A stretch of 64,000 nt of DNA from Streptomyces beigongshangae (GCF_019710745.1 NZ_JAHKJW010000006.1:149683-213682); one strand, 5' to 3'. Counted from the stretch's first letter, positions 1-8,983 are shown. Notes: a model not told the origin generated them from the letters alone. Program-made: numbers and translations.

Positions 1-506
1 CCGACCTCGATGACCGTCGCGACCGTGTTGGCCCGCGTCGACTCGCTGATGCCGCGCGCGTTCAGCAGGGCCAGCGCACCCAGGAAGACGATCACCACGA
101 GCACCACGGGGAGCGTGATGAACTCGGACAGGTAGTCGCCGCCGAAGCCGCGGGCCAGGGCGCCCACCGACACGATGCCGGCGGCCAGCATGCAGAACCC
201 GGCGAGGAACCCGGCGAAGGGCCCGTAGGCCAGGGTGGCGTAGTGGGACGCACCGCCCGCGCGCGGGTACTTCGTGACCAGCTCGGCGTACGAGGCGGCC
301 GTCAGCAGCGCCAGGCACAGCGCCACGACGAGGGGCACCCACACGGCGCCGCCCGCGTCGGCCGCGACCTGGCCGATCAGGACGTACACGCCCGCGCCCA
401 GGACGTCGCCGAGGATGAAGAAGTAGAGCAGCGGGGTGGTCAGGACCTTTTTGAGCGCGGTGGGGGCGTCCGACGACGTCCGGGGCTCGACGGGAGGAGT
501 GTGCAC
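1..506 (-). CDS. APC-family amino acid permease, N-terminal part (runs off window)
   Basis: The minus strand encodes about 168 residues of a hydrophobic protein whose rest lies beyond position 1. After a short polar N-terminus (ALKKVLTTPLLYFFILGD) it shows the glycine-rich first helix GAGVYVLIGQV, then the YAELVTKYPRAGGASHY motif and further helices, the pattern of APC superfamily amino acid/polyamine permeases. The role inferred is proton-coupled amino acid uptake at the cytoplasmic membrane; the substrate cannot be told. The start is placed at GTG 506-504 because it is the first start codon in frame before the conserved region; no clear ribosome binding site precedes it, so a slightly different start is possible. 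It is divergent from the glycosyltransferase cluster. Confidence 0.8.
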   Translation of the reverse strand, partial: MHTPPVEPRTSSDAPTALKKVLTTPLLYFFILGDVLGAGVYVLIGQVAADAGGAVWVPLVVALCLALLTAASYAELVTKYPRAGGASHYATLAYGPFAGFLAGFCMLAAGIVSVGALARGFGGDYLSEFITLPVVLVVIVFLGALALLNARGISESTRANTVATVIEV

Positions 507-875
507 GGGATGCCGTATACCCGGTGGAGTGCCCGGCAGGCGGCGGATCGCCCGGATGCCCGCCCTGTGCCCGGCGTCACAGGGCGGGCTGCACCCGCGG
601 CGACGGATTTCCCACGACTGTGACGCCGGAGGCGGACCGCGGCTCCGGTGGGCGCGTCCCGGTCTTGAAGGAGGGGGCGGGGCGGCCGTGTTCACCCGGC
701 CGGCCGAGCCCGGCATGCCGCCGGTCCGTCCGCGGGAGACGATGGGACGCGGAGATCGAGACGCGGAGATCGAGACGCGCAGATACGGCCTCCGCCGTGC
801 TCCACGCGGCACCACGGTGCCCCGCCGGGACCCGAAGGGCGGGGCGGCCCCGCGTGACGGAACGAGGAGACGCCT
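507..875. other. Divergent intergenic region with an inverted repeat
   Basis: No convincing gene lies between the permease start and the first glycosyltransferase. The region has a perfect 12-bp inverted repeat, CCGGCGTCACAG at 571-582 and CTGTGACGCCGG at 618-629, with a 35-nt spacer, and a short direct repeat of CGCGGAGATCGAGA near 748-775. Promoters for both divergent units must lie here, but no clear -35/-10 pair could be chosen. The ribosome binding site GAGGAG of the next gene is at 864-869. Confidence 0.4.
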
Positions 876-2333
876 GTGTCCGAACCGGTCGCCCACCGCC
901 ATCCCGCGAAGCCACCCTCGCAGACGTCCGCCTCCCGACCCGGCGCGACGGCGGGGCCGGGCCGCGGGTCGGCCGACCCGGCGACCGGTGCGGCTGCCGG
1001 AACTTCCGGTCCCGGTCCCGTGCGCGCGACGGCCGTCGTCACCGGGTCCATGTCGGCGTCCGCGTCCGCGTCCGCGTCCGCGTCCGTGCCCGTGACCGCT
1101 GACGGCACCGGGCCCGCGTCCAGGGCTCCCGGCAGCACGGGTACGGCGTCCGAGGCCGCCCCCGGCACCGGCCCGCTTCCCGGCACCACCGCCACCACCG
1201 CCCCCTCCGGCCGGGCCCCCGCGCCCGCCGCCCCCTCCCGCTCGCCTGTCGGCTCCTCCCGTCCGTCCGCCGACCCCTCCCGCCCCATCCGCGTCGCCTC
1301 CGTCCCCGCCGGGCACGTCTACGTGCGGCACCTGTCGCCGCCCGGGGGCGACAGGGTGGTCCGGCTGGTCGATCCCCGGCCCTGCACGGCGCCGAGCGGG
1401 TCCCAGCAGTGGTGGCCGCCGGTCATGCTCGAACCGGGCTGGGTCGACGCGCACGCCGGTGACTTCGACGTCTTCCACCTCCACTTCGGCTTCGACGCGC
1501 AGAGCCCCGCGGCGCTGCGCGCACTCGTCGAGGCCCTGCGGCGCAACGGCAGACCGCTCGTCCACACCGTCCACGACCTCGTCAACCCCCACCACCGGGA
1601 CGAGGCCGAGCACCGGGCGCAGCTGGACGTGCTCGTCCCCGCCGCGGACCGGATCATCACCCTCACCCCGGGCGCCGCGGCGGAGATCGCCGCACGGTGG
1701 GGCCGTACCGCACTGGTCCTGCCGCACCCGCACGTGGTCGGGGCCACCGGTCTCGTACGCCCCCGGCCCGAACGGGACACCTTCACGGTCGGCGTGCACG
1801 CCAAGAGCATCCGCCCCAACATGGACCCGCTGCCCGTGGTCCGCGTGCTCGCCGACGCGCTGTCGGAACTGCCCGACGCCGTGCTGCGCGTCGACTGCCA
1901 CCCGGAGATCGACGACCCGGCAAGCCACTGGTACGCGCCCGGTGTGCTCGACGAGCTGCGCGCGACGGCCCGCGAGGAGCGGCTGGAGCTGCACGTCCAC
2001 GACTACTTCGACGACGAGGCGCTCCACGACTACCTGATCAACCTCGACGTGTCCGTGCTGCCCTACCGCTTCGGCACCCACTCCGGCTGGCTGGAGGCGT
2101 GCCACGACCTGGGGACCACGGTCCTCGCCCCGTCCTGCGGGTTCTACGCGCAGCAGCGGCCCTGCCTCACCTACGGTCACGACCGGCGGGGGCTGGACGC
2201 GGTGTCGCTGCGCGAGGCGGTGCGTACGGCCCACGAGCTGCGCCCCGCCTGGCGGGCCGACCCGGCCGACCGCCGGGCCGAACGCCTCCGCCTCGCCCGG
2301 GAGCACGAAGCGCTCTACGCGGACCTGTTGTGA
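876..2333 (+). CDS. GT-B fold glycosyltransferase with long disordered N-terminus
   Basis: This 485-residue protein begins with about 140 residues of low-complexity Ser/Thr/Pro/Ala sequence, including a run of alternating Ser-Ala encoded by a GTCCGC microsatellite near 1050-1085. The folded part starts near RVASVPAGHVYVRHL and has the outline of a GT-B glycosyltransferase: DVFHLHFGFD, LVHTVHDLVNPHHRDE, RIITLTPGAAAEIAARWG, and a C-terminal half with LHVHDYFDDEALHDYLINLD and LPYRFGTHSGWLEACHDLG. It would transfer a sugar from an activated donor; donor and acceptor are unknown. Start GTG 876 follows GAGGAG at good spacing. It overlaps the next gene by 4 nt (GTGA), so it heads a four-gene translationally coupled cluster. 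Confidence 0.8.
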   Translation: MSEPVAHRHPAKPPSQTSASRPGATAGPGRGSADPATGAAAGTSGPGPVRATAVVTGSMSASASASASASVPVTADGTGPASRAPGSTGTASEAAPGTGPLPGTTATTAPSGRAPAPAAPSRSPVGSSRPSADPSRPIRVASVPAGHVYVRHLSPPGGDRVVRLVDPRPCTAPSGSQQWWPPVMLEPGWVDAHAGDFDVFHLHFGFDAQSPAALRALVEALRRNGRPLVHTVHDLVNPHHRDEAEHRAQLDVLVPAADRIITLTPGAAAEIAARWGRTALVLPHPHVVGATGLVRPRPERDTFTVGVHAKSIRPNMDPLPVVRVLADALSELPDAVLRVDCHPEIDDPASHWYAPGVLDELRATAREERLELHVHDYFDDEALHDYLINLDVSVLPYRFGTHSGWLEACHDLGTTVLAPSCGFYAQQRPCLTYGHDRRGLDAVSLREAVRTAHELRPAWRADPADRRAERLRLAREHEALYADLL

Positions 2334-3430
2334 CGGCTGCCGTGCGGCCCGCGTCGCAGCCCGCACCCGCGCCCCTGCGGATCGCCCTGATCGCCTCCGC
2401 CCGGTACCCGATCCGCGACCCCTTCGCCGGCGGACTCGAAGCGCACACCTGGACCCTGTCCAAGGCCCTGCGCGGACGCGGCCACCAGGTGACGATCTTC
2501 GCGGGGCCGGGCTCGGACCCCGCGCTGGGGGTGGTGGAGATGCCCTTCCGCCCGCCCCGGATCAGCGCCGTCGCCCGCCGGGACACGAGCATGGTGGCCG
2601 CGCACTGGCTGGCGGAGCACCACGCCTACCTGGAGCTGATGCTCGACCTCTCCCGCGGTCCGGCGCGGTACGACATCGTGCACAACAACAGCCTGCACTA
2701 CCTGCCGGTGGCGATGGCCGCCGCGCTCCCCGTCCCCGTCGTCACCACCCTCCACACCCCGCCCACCCCGTGGCTGGAGTCGGCCATCCAGGCGGCGCCG
2801 CGCTGCCCGATGCGGTTCAGCGCGGTCAGCGACCACACCGCCGCGGCCTGGCGGCACGTCGTGCCCGCCGCCACCGTGGTGCGCAACGGCATAGACACCC
2901 GGCGCTGGCGCCCGGGCCCCGGCGGGGAGGACCTGGTCTGGTCGGGCCGGATCGTGCCGGAGAAGGGGGCCCATCTGGCGATCGAGGCCGCACGGCTGGC
3001 CGGCCGCGGGCTGCGGCTCGCCGGACCCGTGGGGGACCCGGACTACTTCGAGGGGTGCATCCGCCCGCGCCTGGACCGCGCGATCACCTACGTGGGCCAT
3101 CTGCCCCAGCCGGAACTGTGCGAGCTGGTCGGCTCCTCGGCCGCCGCGGTCGTCTCCCCCTGCTGGGACGAACCGTACGGACTGGTGATCGCGGAGGCAC
3201 TGGCCTGCGGTACCCCGGTGTGCGGATTCGCCCGTGGCGCCCTGCCGGAGATCGTGACGCCCGACTGCGCCCGGCTCGTGCCGCCCGGCGACTGCGAGGC
3301 GCTGGCGAGGGCCGTCGGGCCGACGACCGGTCTGTCCCGCGCCGACGCCCGGCGGCACGCGGAGGACTTCTGCTCCATGAAGGTCATGACCCGCAGCTAC
3401 GAACGCTTCTACCGGTCGGTGTCGGCATGA
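2330..3430 (+). CDS. Family 4 glycosyltransferase
   Basis: A 366-residue GT4-type retaining glycosyltransferase. The N-terminal domain has RIALIASARYPIRDPFAGGLE, the usual glycine-rich donor-side opening, then HQVTIFAGPG and YDIVHNNSLHYLP. The C-terminal domain has LVWSGRIVPEKGAHLAIEAA, ITYVGHLPQPEL and the E-x7-E signature in DEPYGLVIAEALACGTPV followed by FARGALPEIV. Start GTG 2330 overlaps the stop of the upstream gene (GTGA), and its own TGA overlaps the next ATG (ATGA at 3427-3430), which argues for coupled translation. Longer in-frame openings further upstream would run through the preceding gene and are not used. Acceptor unknown. Confidence 0.87.
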   Translation: MTAAVRPASQPAPAPLRIALIASARYPIRDPFAGGLEAHTWTLSKALRGRGHQVTIFAGPGSDPALGVVEMPFRPPRISAVARRDTSMVAAHWLAEHHAYLELMLDLSRGPARYDIVHNNSLHYLPVAMAAALPVPVVTTLHTPPTPWLESAIQAAPRCPMRFSAVSDHTAAAWRHVVPAATVVRNGIDTRRWRPGPGGEDLVWSGRIVPEKGAHLAIEAARLAGRGLRLAGPVGDPDYFEGCIRPRLDRAITYVGHLPQPELCELVGSSAAAVVSPCWDEPYGLVIAEALACGTPVCGFARGALPEIVTPDCARLVPPGDCEALARAVGPTTGLSRADARRHAEDFCSMKVMTRSYERFYRSVSA

Positions 3431-4581
3431 ACGGCATCAATGACGTGAACGGCATGGGCGGTATGACCGGAGCGACCGGGGTAACCGGAGCAACCGGCGT
3501 GATCGGCTACTACGTGCACCACCAGGGCAGCGGTCACCTGAACCGCGCCCGGTGCGTCGCCGCGCACTGCCCCCTCCCGGTGACCGGCCTGTCCACCCTG
3601 CCCGCACCCGGGGACTGGCCCGGGAACTGGGTGCGCCTGCCGAGGGACGACGACGGCGACCCCGCGTCCTTCGGCGACGTGACCGCGAGGGGCAGGCTGC
3701 ACTGGGTACCCGTCCGGCACGCCGGGCTCCGCGGGCGCATGGCACTGATCGCACGGTGGATCGCGGAGACCTCGCCCCGGCTCCTGGTGTCCGACGTCTC
3801 CGTCGAGGTGGCCCTGCTGGCACGGCTCCTGGGTATTCCCGTGGCGGTGGCGGCGATGCGGGGCGAGCGGACCGACCTGCCGCACCGGACGGCGTACGGC
3901 CTGGCCGAGCTGCTCCTCGCCCCCTGGCCTGCCGCCCTGCCCGAGCCCGGCCGGCCCGCGCACTGGCAGGCCAAGACGGTCCACACCGGCGCCTTCTCCC
4001 GCTTCGACGGCCGTCCGCACCCCGTACTCCGTCCGGAGCCCGTGTCCGCCCGGGGGGACACGGACCGGACGCGCCCGCGCCGGGTGCTCCTCATGATGGG
4101 TACGGGCGGGACCGACCTGACCCCCGGAGAGGTGAAGGCCGCGCGGGCGGCCACCCCCGGCTGGCGGTGGACGACGCTCGGCGGCCCGGGCGGCGGATGG
4201 TCGGCCGACCCGTGGCCCGCCCTGTGCGCGGCGGACGTCGTGGTCACCCACGCGGGTCAGAACGCCCTGGCGGAGTGCGCCGCCGCCCGCCGCCCGGCGG
4301 TGGTCGTCCCGCAGGAGCGGCCCTTCGGCGAACAGGCCGCCACGGGACGTGCCCTGGTCCGCGGCCGGCTCGCGGTCGTCGTCCCCCGGTGGCCCGCGGC
4401 CGGGGACTGGCCCGCCCTGCTGGAACGGGCCCACGCGAACGGCGGCGGGCGATGGGCCCTGTGGGCGCCCGGCGACGGCGCCGCGCGGGCCGCGACCGCC
4501 CTGGCCGACGCGGCCCGGACCGGCCCGGCGGGGACCGGCCCGGCGGGGACCGACGCGGCCCGGGCCGGGCGGGCCCTCTGA
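3427..4581 (+). CDS. MurG/UGT-like glycosyltransferase
   Basis: A 384-residue protein. After a short repetitive start (MGGMTGATGVTGATGVIG) it reads YYVHHQGSGHLNRARCVA, an opening like that of MurG and MGDG-synthase type (GT28) enzymes, then LLVSDVSVEVALLARLLGIP. The C-terminal half has VLLMMGTGGTDLTPGE, ADVVVTHAGQNALAECAAARRPAVVVPQERPFGEQ, the GT28-like nucleotide-sugar binding segment. The last 25 residues are repeats of GPAGTGPAGTD and are probably disordered. It is the third gene of the cluster, overlapping both neighbours by 4 nt or less. The donor is likely a UDP-sugar; the acceptor is unknown. Confidence 0.8.
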   Translation: MNGINDVNGMGGMTGATGVTGATGVIGYYVHHQGSGHLNRARCVAAHCPLPVTGLSTLPAPGDWPGNWVRLPRDDDGDPASFGDVTARGRLHWVPVRHAGLRGRMALIARWIAETSPRLLVSDVSVEVALLARLLGIPVAVAAMRGERTDLPHRTAYGLAELLLAPWPAALPEPGRPAHWQAKTVHTGAFSRFDGRPHPVLRPEPVSARGDTDRTRPRRVLLMMGTGGTDLTPGEVKAARAATPGWRWTTLGGPGGGWSADPWPALCAADVVVTHAGQNALAECAAARRPAVVVPQERPFGEQAATGRALVRGRLAVVVPRWPAAGDWPALLERAHANGGGRWALWAPGDGAARAATALADAARTGPAGTGPAGTDAARAGRAL

Positions 4582-5570
4582 TGCGTACGACGCGTACCCC
4601 TGCCCCGCCGGTGATCACGGCGGTGCGCACCGGCAGGGCACGTACCGCCGTGATCACCCTCGCGGCCGGCCGGCACCGGCATCTGGCCCTCCAGCAGGCC
4701 GGACTCGCCGCCGGTTCGCGCTCTCCCGACCAGTACGTCGTCGTCGCCATGGACGACCCGGAACTGGGTGCCGTCCTCGCCGGCCGGCGGCCCGCCGCGA
4801 CCGTCGTCGACTGCCCGGTACGCGACGGGAACCTGCCCCTGGCCCGCGCCCGGAACCTCGGCGCCGCCCATGCCCTGGCGCACGGCGCCGACCTGCTGGT
4901 CTTCCTGGACGTCGACTGTGTCCCCGGTGAGGAACTGCTGGAGCGTTACACGCAGGTGGCACGCGATCCCGCCCACCACCGCTCCCTGCTCTGCGGCACC
5001 GTCGCCCACCTGCCGCCCCCGGCTCCGGCCGGCTACCGCCTGACGGACCTCCCCGCCCTCGCCGGGCCGCACCCCGCCCGGCCGGCGCCCGCGCCCGGCG
5101 AGACCCGCGTCGCCGCGGACCACACGCTCTTCTGGTCGCTGTCCTTCGCCCTGACCGCCGACACCTGGCACGCCGTCGGCGGCTTCTGCGAGGAGTACGA
5201 GGGATACGGCGGCGAGGACACCGACTACGGTCAGCGGGCCCGCGCGGCCGGTGTCCGGCTCACCTGGGTGGGCGGTGCACCGGCCTACCACCAGTACCAC
5301 CCGGTCTCCGACCCGCCGACGGGGCACCTGTCCGACATCCTGCGCAACGCCGGGATCTTCCGCCGCCACTGGGGATGGTGGCCGATGACCGGCTGGCTCG
5401 ACGCGTTCGCCGACCGCGGACTGATCCACTGGAACCGCTCGAACGACGGCTGGGAGCGCGGCCCGGCACGCCCCGGACCCGCGACCGGACCCGGACCCGC
5501 GACCGGACCCGAACCCGGGACCGGACCCGGACCCGGAAGCGGCCCGACAACGGCGGACCTGCGCGAGTGA
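4581..5570 (+). CDS. Family 2 glycosyltransferase with galactosyltransferase-type C-domain
   Basis: A 329-residue GT-A fold enzyme. It has ARTAVITLAAGRHRHLALQQ, the donor-binding LARARNLGAAHALAHGADLLVFLDVDCVPG (DVD is the metal-binding DxD), and a C-terminal segment GGFCEEYEGYGGEDTDYGQR typical of the Glyco_transf_7C region, where ED would act as catalytic base. The tail is a Gly-Pro repeat (GPATGPGPATGPEPGTGPG) encoded by a short DNA repeat. Start ATG 4581 overlaps the upstream TGA by one base. As last of four coupled glycosyltransferases without polymerase or flippase in the window, it probably finishes decoration of a small acceptor or surface glycan; that is inference. Confidence 0.82.
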   Translation: MRTTRTPAPPVITAVRTGRARTAVITLAAGRHRHLALQQAGLAAGSRSPDQYVVVAMDDPELGAVLAGRRPAATVVDCPVRDGNLPLARARNLGAAHALAHGADLLVFLDVDCVPGEELLERYTQVARDPAHHRSLLCGTVAHLPPPAPAGYRLTDLPALAGPHPARPAPAPGETRVAADHTLFWSLSFALTADTWHAVGGFCEEYEGYGGEDTDYGQRARAAGVRLTWVGGAPAYHQYHPVSDPPTGHLSDILRNAGIFRRHWGWWPMTGWLDAFADRGLIHWNRSNDGWERGPARPGPATGPGPATGPEPGTGPGPGSGPTTADLRE

Positions 5571-5697
5571 CGGTCGGTTGCCGTTTCTGTCAGACGCTGT
5601 CACTTCGGGTGACCGAACCGACTCACTGTCACACACGGTGCGGTCCTCGCTACGCTGGCATCGCAGCCGATGCCGTTCGGAAGACACCAGGAGGGCG

Positions 5698-6396
5698 GTG
5701 GTCGACGCCATGGCAGCGACTGTCAGGAGCCTGCTGGACAACCTGCGTCCGGAAGCCGACGAGGAAGAGCGGCGCGCGTGGGCGGTCGCCTGCGCGCACG
5801 CGCTCGGCCTCGGCGGCATCGCCGTCTCCCTGGGGCGGGAACTGCTGTGGTTCAGCGACATGACCAGTGCCCGCCTGGAGGATCTTCAGTTCATCCTGGG
5901 GGAGGGCCCCAGCCTGCTCTTCCGGGGCCGGTCGGACGTCCGGCAGCTGCCCGACCTCGACCGGCTGCCGGCCCGGCAGTGGCCGCAGTTCGCCGCCGAG
6001 GTGACGGAACTCCAGATCGCGGCGCTGTTCGTCTGGCCCGTGCACATCGGTGCCGTACAGGCAGGGACGATGACCGGCTACCGGCGCACGCCCGGCCCGC
6101 TCGCCCCACGGCAGTCGGCGGAGGGCCGGCTGGTCGCCGACGCGCTCGCCGATCAGCTGCTGGGGAACTGGCCTGCCCCCGCCGCCGCGAACACCCACCA
6201 CGGCCGCGACCGCGGTTGCAGCGGCACGGTGGGACTGCACCGCGCCGAAGTGCACCAGGCCACCGGAGTCCTCAGCGCGCGCCTCGGCGTTCCCCTGACC
6301 GAGGCCCTGGACCGCCTGCGGGGCCAGGCGTACGCCTCCGGCCGGTCCCTGACCGACACCGCCCAAGCCGTCATCGAGCGGGAACTACCGCAATGA
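5698..6396 (+). CDS. ANTAR-domain regulator with GAF-like sensor
   Basis: About 232 residues. The N-terminal two thirds look like a GAF domain (ALGLGGIAVSLGRELLWFSD, LGEGPSLLFRGRSDV, FVWPVHIGAVQAGTMTGYR) and the C-terminal 50 residues form an ANTAR helix bundle (VHQATGVLSARLGVPLTEAL then ASGRSLTDTAQAVIER). ANTAR proteins bind paired hairpins in nascent RNA and prevent termination, so a signal-controlled antiterminator is the expected role. The start is uncertain: AGGAGG at 5689-5694 is only 3 nt from GTG 5698 and 15 nt from ATG 5710. It is followed after 58 nt by a second protein of the same architecture, suggesting a duplicated sensor pair. Confidence 0.75.
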   Translation: MVDAMAATVRSLLDNLRPEADEEERRAWAVACAHALGLGGIAVSLGRELLWFSDMTSARLEDLQFILGEGPSLLFRGRSDVRQLPDLDRLPARQWPQFAAEVTELQIAALFVWPVHIGAVQAGTMTGYRRTPGPLAPRQSAEGRLVADALADQLLGNWPAPAAANTHHGRDRGCSGTVGLHRAEVHQATGVLSARLGVPLTEALDRLRGQAYASGRSLTDTAQAVIERELPQ

Positions 6397-6454
6397 CACC
6401 ACTCGACCCGTTCGACCACACGATGACCCTGTGTGGCGGACAAGGAGCTCACCC

Positions 6455-7384
6455 ATGAGCAGGGAGCAACACATCGCCCGTACCTTCGTGGAACTGGCCG
6501 ACACGCTGGTGGAGGGCTTCGACGTCATCGGCTTCCTGCAGCAGATGACCGTTCGCTGCCAGGAACTCCTCGACGTCGTCGACGCCGCGGTCTTCCTGTC
6601 GCACACCGGCCCGCACCTGTACAGCCCCGCACCGTGCGACCCCAGTCCCGCCCTGCAGCGCGTACTGGACGTGGCCTGTGTGCAGGGGCCGGCCGCGGAC
6701 GCCTACCGCAGCGCCCGGCCGGTCGACGCGCGCAGCCCGGAGGACGCGGCCGGGCGCTGGCCGGAGTTCGCCTCGCGCGTGCAGCACGCCGGCTACTCCC
6801 TGGCCACCGCCCTGCCGATGCGGCTGCGCCAGGACACCATCGGCAGTCTGCTGCTCCTGCACGCGGCTCCCCGTCCGATGGACGCCGAGGACCTCGCTCT
6901 CGGTCAGGCCCTCGCCGACGCCGCCACCATCGGCCTGCTGCACTCACGCACCATCCGCGAGCAGGGCACCGTGAACGAACAGCTCCACACCGCCCTGCAG
7001 AGCCGCATCGTCATCGAACAGGCGAAGGGCCTGCTGGCCGCCCGCCGCAACATCAGCCTCAATCAGGCGTTCGACATGATGCGCCGCTATGCGCGGAGCC
7101 ACCGGATCCTGCTCGGCGGCGTCGCCCGGGACGTCATCGAGAACGGCTCCTCGCTGCGCAGCCCGCCCGTCCCGCGTGCTGAGCCCGGCCGGCCCGGGAA
7201 GCACCGGGAGAGCCCCGAGCACCCGGAGAACCAGAAGGGCTCCAAGGACCGGAACCCCCCGGAGGGCCGGAAGATCCCGAAGAGCCGGAAGATCCAGGAG
7301 GGTCGGAAGACCCCGGAGACCCCGGAGACCCCGGAGAGCCAGGAGGACCAGGAGAACCCGGCAGGCCCGGCCGACGCCGGATGA
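6455..7384 (+). CDS. GAF-ANTAR regulator with repetitive charged tail
   Basis: A 309-residue protein starting at ATG 6455 behind AAGGAG (6442-6447). Residues about 15-150 form a GAF domain (FVELADTLVEGFDVIGFLQQ, ATALPMRLRQDTIGSLLLLH). Residues about 165-225 are the ANTAR domain (LQSRIVIEQAKGLLAARRNI, LNQAFDMMRRYARSH). The last 75 residues are a low-complexity, Lys/Glu/Pro-rich tail (ETPETPESQEDQENP) built from short DNA repeats, unlike the first ANTAR gene. Predicted role: RNA-binding antiterminator responding to a ligand or redox cue sensed by GAF. The tail could be a recent slippage extension. Confidence 0.82.
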   Translation: MSREQHIARTFVELADTLVEGFDVIGFLQQMTVRCQELLDVVDAAVFLSHTGPHLYSPAPCDPSPALQRVLDVACVQGPAADAYRSARPVDARSPEDAAGRWPEFASRVQHAGYSLATALPMRLRQDTIGSLLLLHAAPRPMDAEDLALGQALADAATIGLLHSRTIREQGTVNEQLHTALQSRIVIEQAKGLLAARRNISLNQAFDMMRRYARSHRILLGGVARDVIENGSSLRSPPVPRAEPGRPGKHRESPEHPENQKGSKDRNPPEGRKIPKSRKIQEGRKTPETPETPESQEDQENPAGPADAG

Positions 7385-7403
7385 CACCGTACCCGGCCGT
7401 ATC

Positions 7404-7479
7404 GGACCGGCCGGAGGACCACCGGACCGGCCGGAGGACCACCGGACCGGCCGGAGGACCACCGGACCGGCCGGAGGGC
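7404..7479 (+). repeat. 20-bp tandem repeat, about 3.8 copies
   Basis: The unit GGACCGGCCGGAGGACCACC is repeated head to tail from 7404, with three perfect copies and a partial fourth. It lies just after the GAF-ANTAR stop codon in a 367-nt gap without a convincing gene. Each unit holds a CCGGCCGG self-complementary core, so the RNA could fold. It may be slippage-derived. Confidence 0.85.
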
Positions 7480-7628
7480 CCGTCCCGTACGGCCTGTGCC
7501 CGACCCGCGCCCGGACCCGCGCCCCCGTACGGCCTGCGCCCCGCGCACGCTGCCTTCCGTGCGCGCACTGCCCTCCGCGCGTGTCCCGCCGACGCACGGC
7601 TTTCTGGCGGCGCGCGACTGACGCACGA

Positions 7629-7653
7629 CTGACGCACGACTGACGTGCGTCAG
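7629..7653. promoter_or_regulatory. Inverted repeat upstream of radical SAM gene
   Basis: CTGACGCACG (7629-7638) and CGTGCGTCAG (7644-7653) are perfect 10-bp arms with a 5-nt spacer. A second copy of the left half lies directly upstream (7618-7627). The site is about 100 bp before the gene at 7752 and could be an operator or part of a terminator; no T-run follows. Confidence 0.45.
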
Positions 7654-7751
7654 CCGCGCGACGAGTTCCGGATGCGGGCGGCCAGGGACCGCACGACCAC
7701 CGGGACCGATACCGCCGTGAATGAGACACTTGAACCGGAAAGGAACAGCAC

Positions 7752-8927
7752 GTGGATCAGCCGGCGGACCGAACCGACTCGGGGGAACCCGAGCAGCAGA
7801 CACTTTTCGAGTGGGCGGACACCGCGCCCGCGCAGACCGTGGACGGAACGTTCCGGCACAGCCCGCAGGCGCGCCGGATGCTCGACGTGCGAGAGGTCTA
7901 CGCGGAACCGGCCGCCCTCGACTCGCCGCGCGGCCGGCAGATCATGGCCCGGCTGCCCGGAGTGCGTGTGACCGAGGTCGCCAGCCACTGGCAGATCCCC
8001 TCCCTCCACGGCAACGACGGCAACATCGGCCGGTGGGCCCGCACCAAGACCGAGACGCTCGTCCTCGGGGTCAAGCACAAGCTCGTGACGCGCCCCAACG
8101 GCAGATCGGCCGACTGGATCGCCCCGGGTGCCTCCAACGGCTGCGCGATGGCCTGCGCCTACTGCTACGTCCCGCGTCGCAAGGGGTACGCCAACCCCAT
8201 CACGCTGTTCACCAACATCGAGGCGATCGTGGCCCACGTCCGGCGCCACGTACACGCCCGGGGCCCCAAGACGGAACCCAACCAGTGCGATCCGAAGGCG
8301 TGGGTCTACGACATCGGCGAGAACGGCGACTGCTCCGTCGACGCCCTGGTCAGCGACAACACGGCCGATCTCGTCGCGGCCTTCCGGCACCTGCCGACGG
8401 CCAAGGCGTCCTTCGCGACCAAGTTCGTCAACCCCGACCTGCTGGCGCTCGACCCGCGGGGCCGCACCCGGGTGCGGTTCTCCGTCATGCCGGCCGACGA
8501 CGCCAGGCTGCTGGACATCCGCACCACCCCGGTCCCCGAGCGGATCGCGGCCGCCGCCGACTTCCTCGACGCCGGGTACGAGGTCCACTTCAACCTCTCG
8601 CCCGTCGTGCTGCGCCCGGGGTGGGAGCGGGACTGGGCCGACCTGCTCACCCACCTCGACGACGTCCTGCCCACCCGTGTGAAGGACCAGGCGGCGGCCG
8701 AGATCATCATGCTGACCCACAACCAGGCGCTCCACGAGGTCAACCTGGGCTGGCACCCCCGGGCCGAGGACCTGCTGTGGCAACCGGAGATCCAGGAGAC
8801 CAAGCGCTCGCAGAACGGAGCGCTCAACGTCCGCTACGCCCTGGAGACCAAGCAGCGGTCCCTGGTGCGCCTGCGGCACCTGCTGTCCGCGCACGCGCCG
8901 TGGCTGCGCATCAGATACGCCTTTTGA
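7752..8927 (+). CDS. Spore photoproduct lyase-like radical SAM protein
   Basis: A 391-residue protein with the cluster-binding motif CxxxCxxC at Cys131, Cys135 and Cys138 (CAMACAYC), the spacing of radical SAM enzymes. The surrounding sequence (WIAPGASNGCAMACAYCYVP, FSVMPADDARLLDIRTTPVP, AEIIMLTHNQALHEVNLGW) is that of the spore photoproduct lyase family, whose founding member repairs the UV-induced thymine dimer in spores. Start GTG 7752 follows GGAAAGGAA. In Streptomyces this family is present although spores differ from endospores, so the substrate is not proven. It is followed by topoisomerase IB and a GNAT gene on the same strand, perhaps a DNA-maintenance group. Confidence 0.82.
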   Translation: MDQPADRTDSGEPEQQTLFEWADTAPAQTVDGTFRHSPQARRMLDVREVYAEPAALDSPRGRQIMARLPGVRVTEVASHWQIPSLHGNDGNIGRWARTKTETLVLGVKHKLVTRPNGRSADWIAPGASNGCAMACAYCYVPRRKGYANPITLFTNIEAIVAHVRRHVHARGPKTEPNQCDPKAWVYDIGENGDCSVDALVSDNTADLVAAFRHLPTAKASFATKFVNPDLLALDPRGRTRVRFSVMPADDARLLDIRTTPVPERIAAAADFLDAGYEVHFNLSPVVLRPGWERDWADLLTHLDDVLPTRVKDQAAAEIIMLTHNQALHEVNLGWHPRAEDLLWQPEIQETKRSQNGALNVRYALETKQRSLVRLRHLLSAHAPWLRIRYAF

Positions 8928-8983
8928 GGCGTACTTCCCGGGGTGTGCCTTTTGGGGGAGACGGCCGAGGGAACCCACGTCCG

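Noticed and set aside
4257..5861. A 534-residue minus-strand frame over the glycosyltransferases
   Set aside because: Low-complexity shadow sequence with no motif or ribosome binding site.
7381..7632. An open frame over the 20-bp repeat (83 residues)
   Set aside because: It consists mainly of the repeat itself and has no ribosome binding site or family resemblance.
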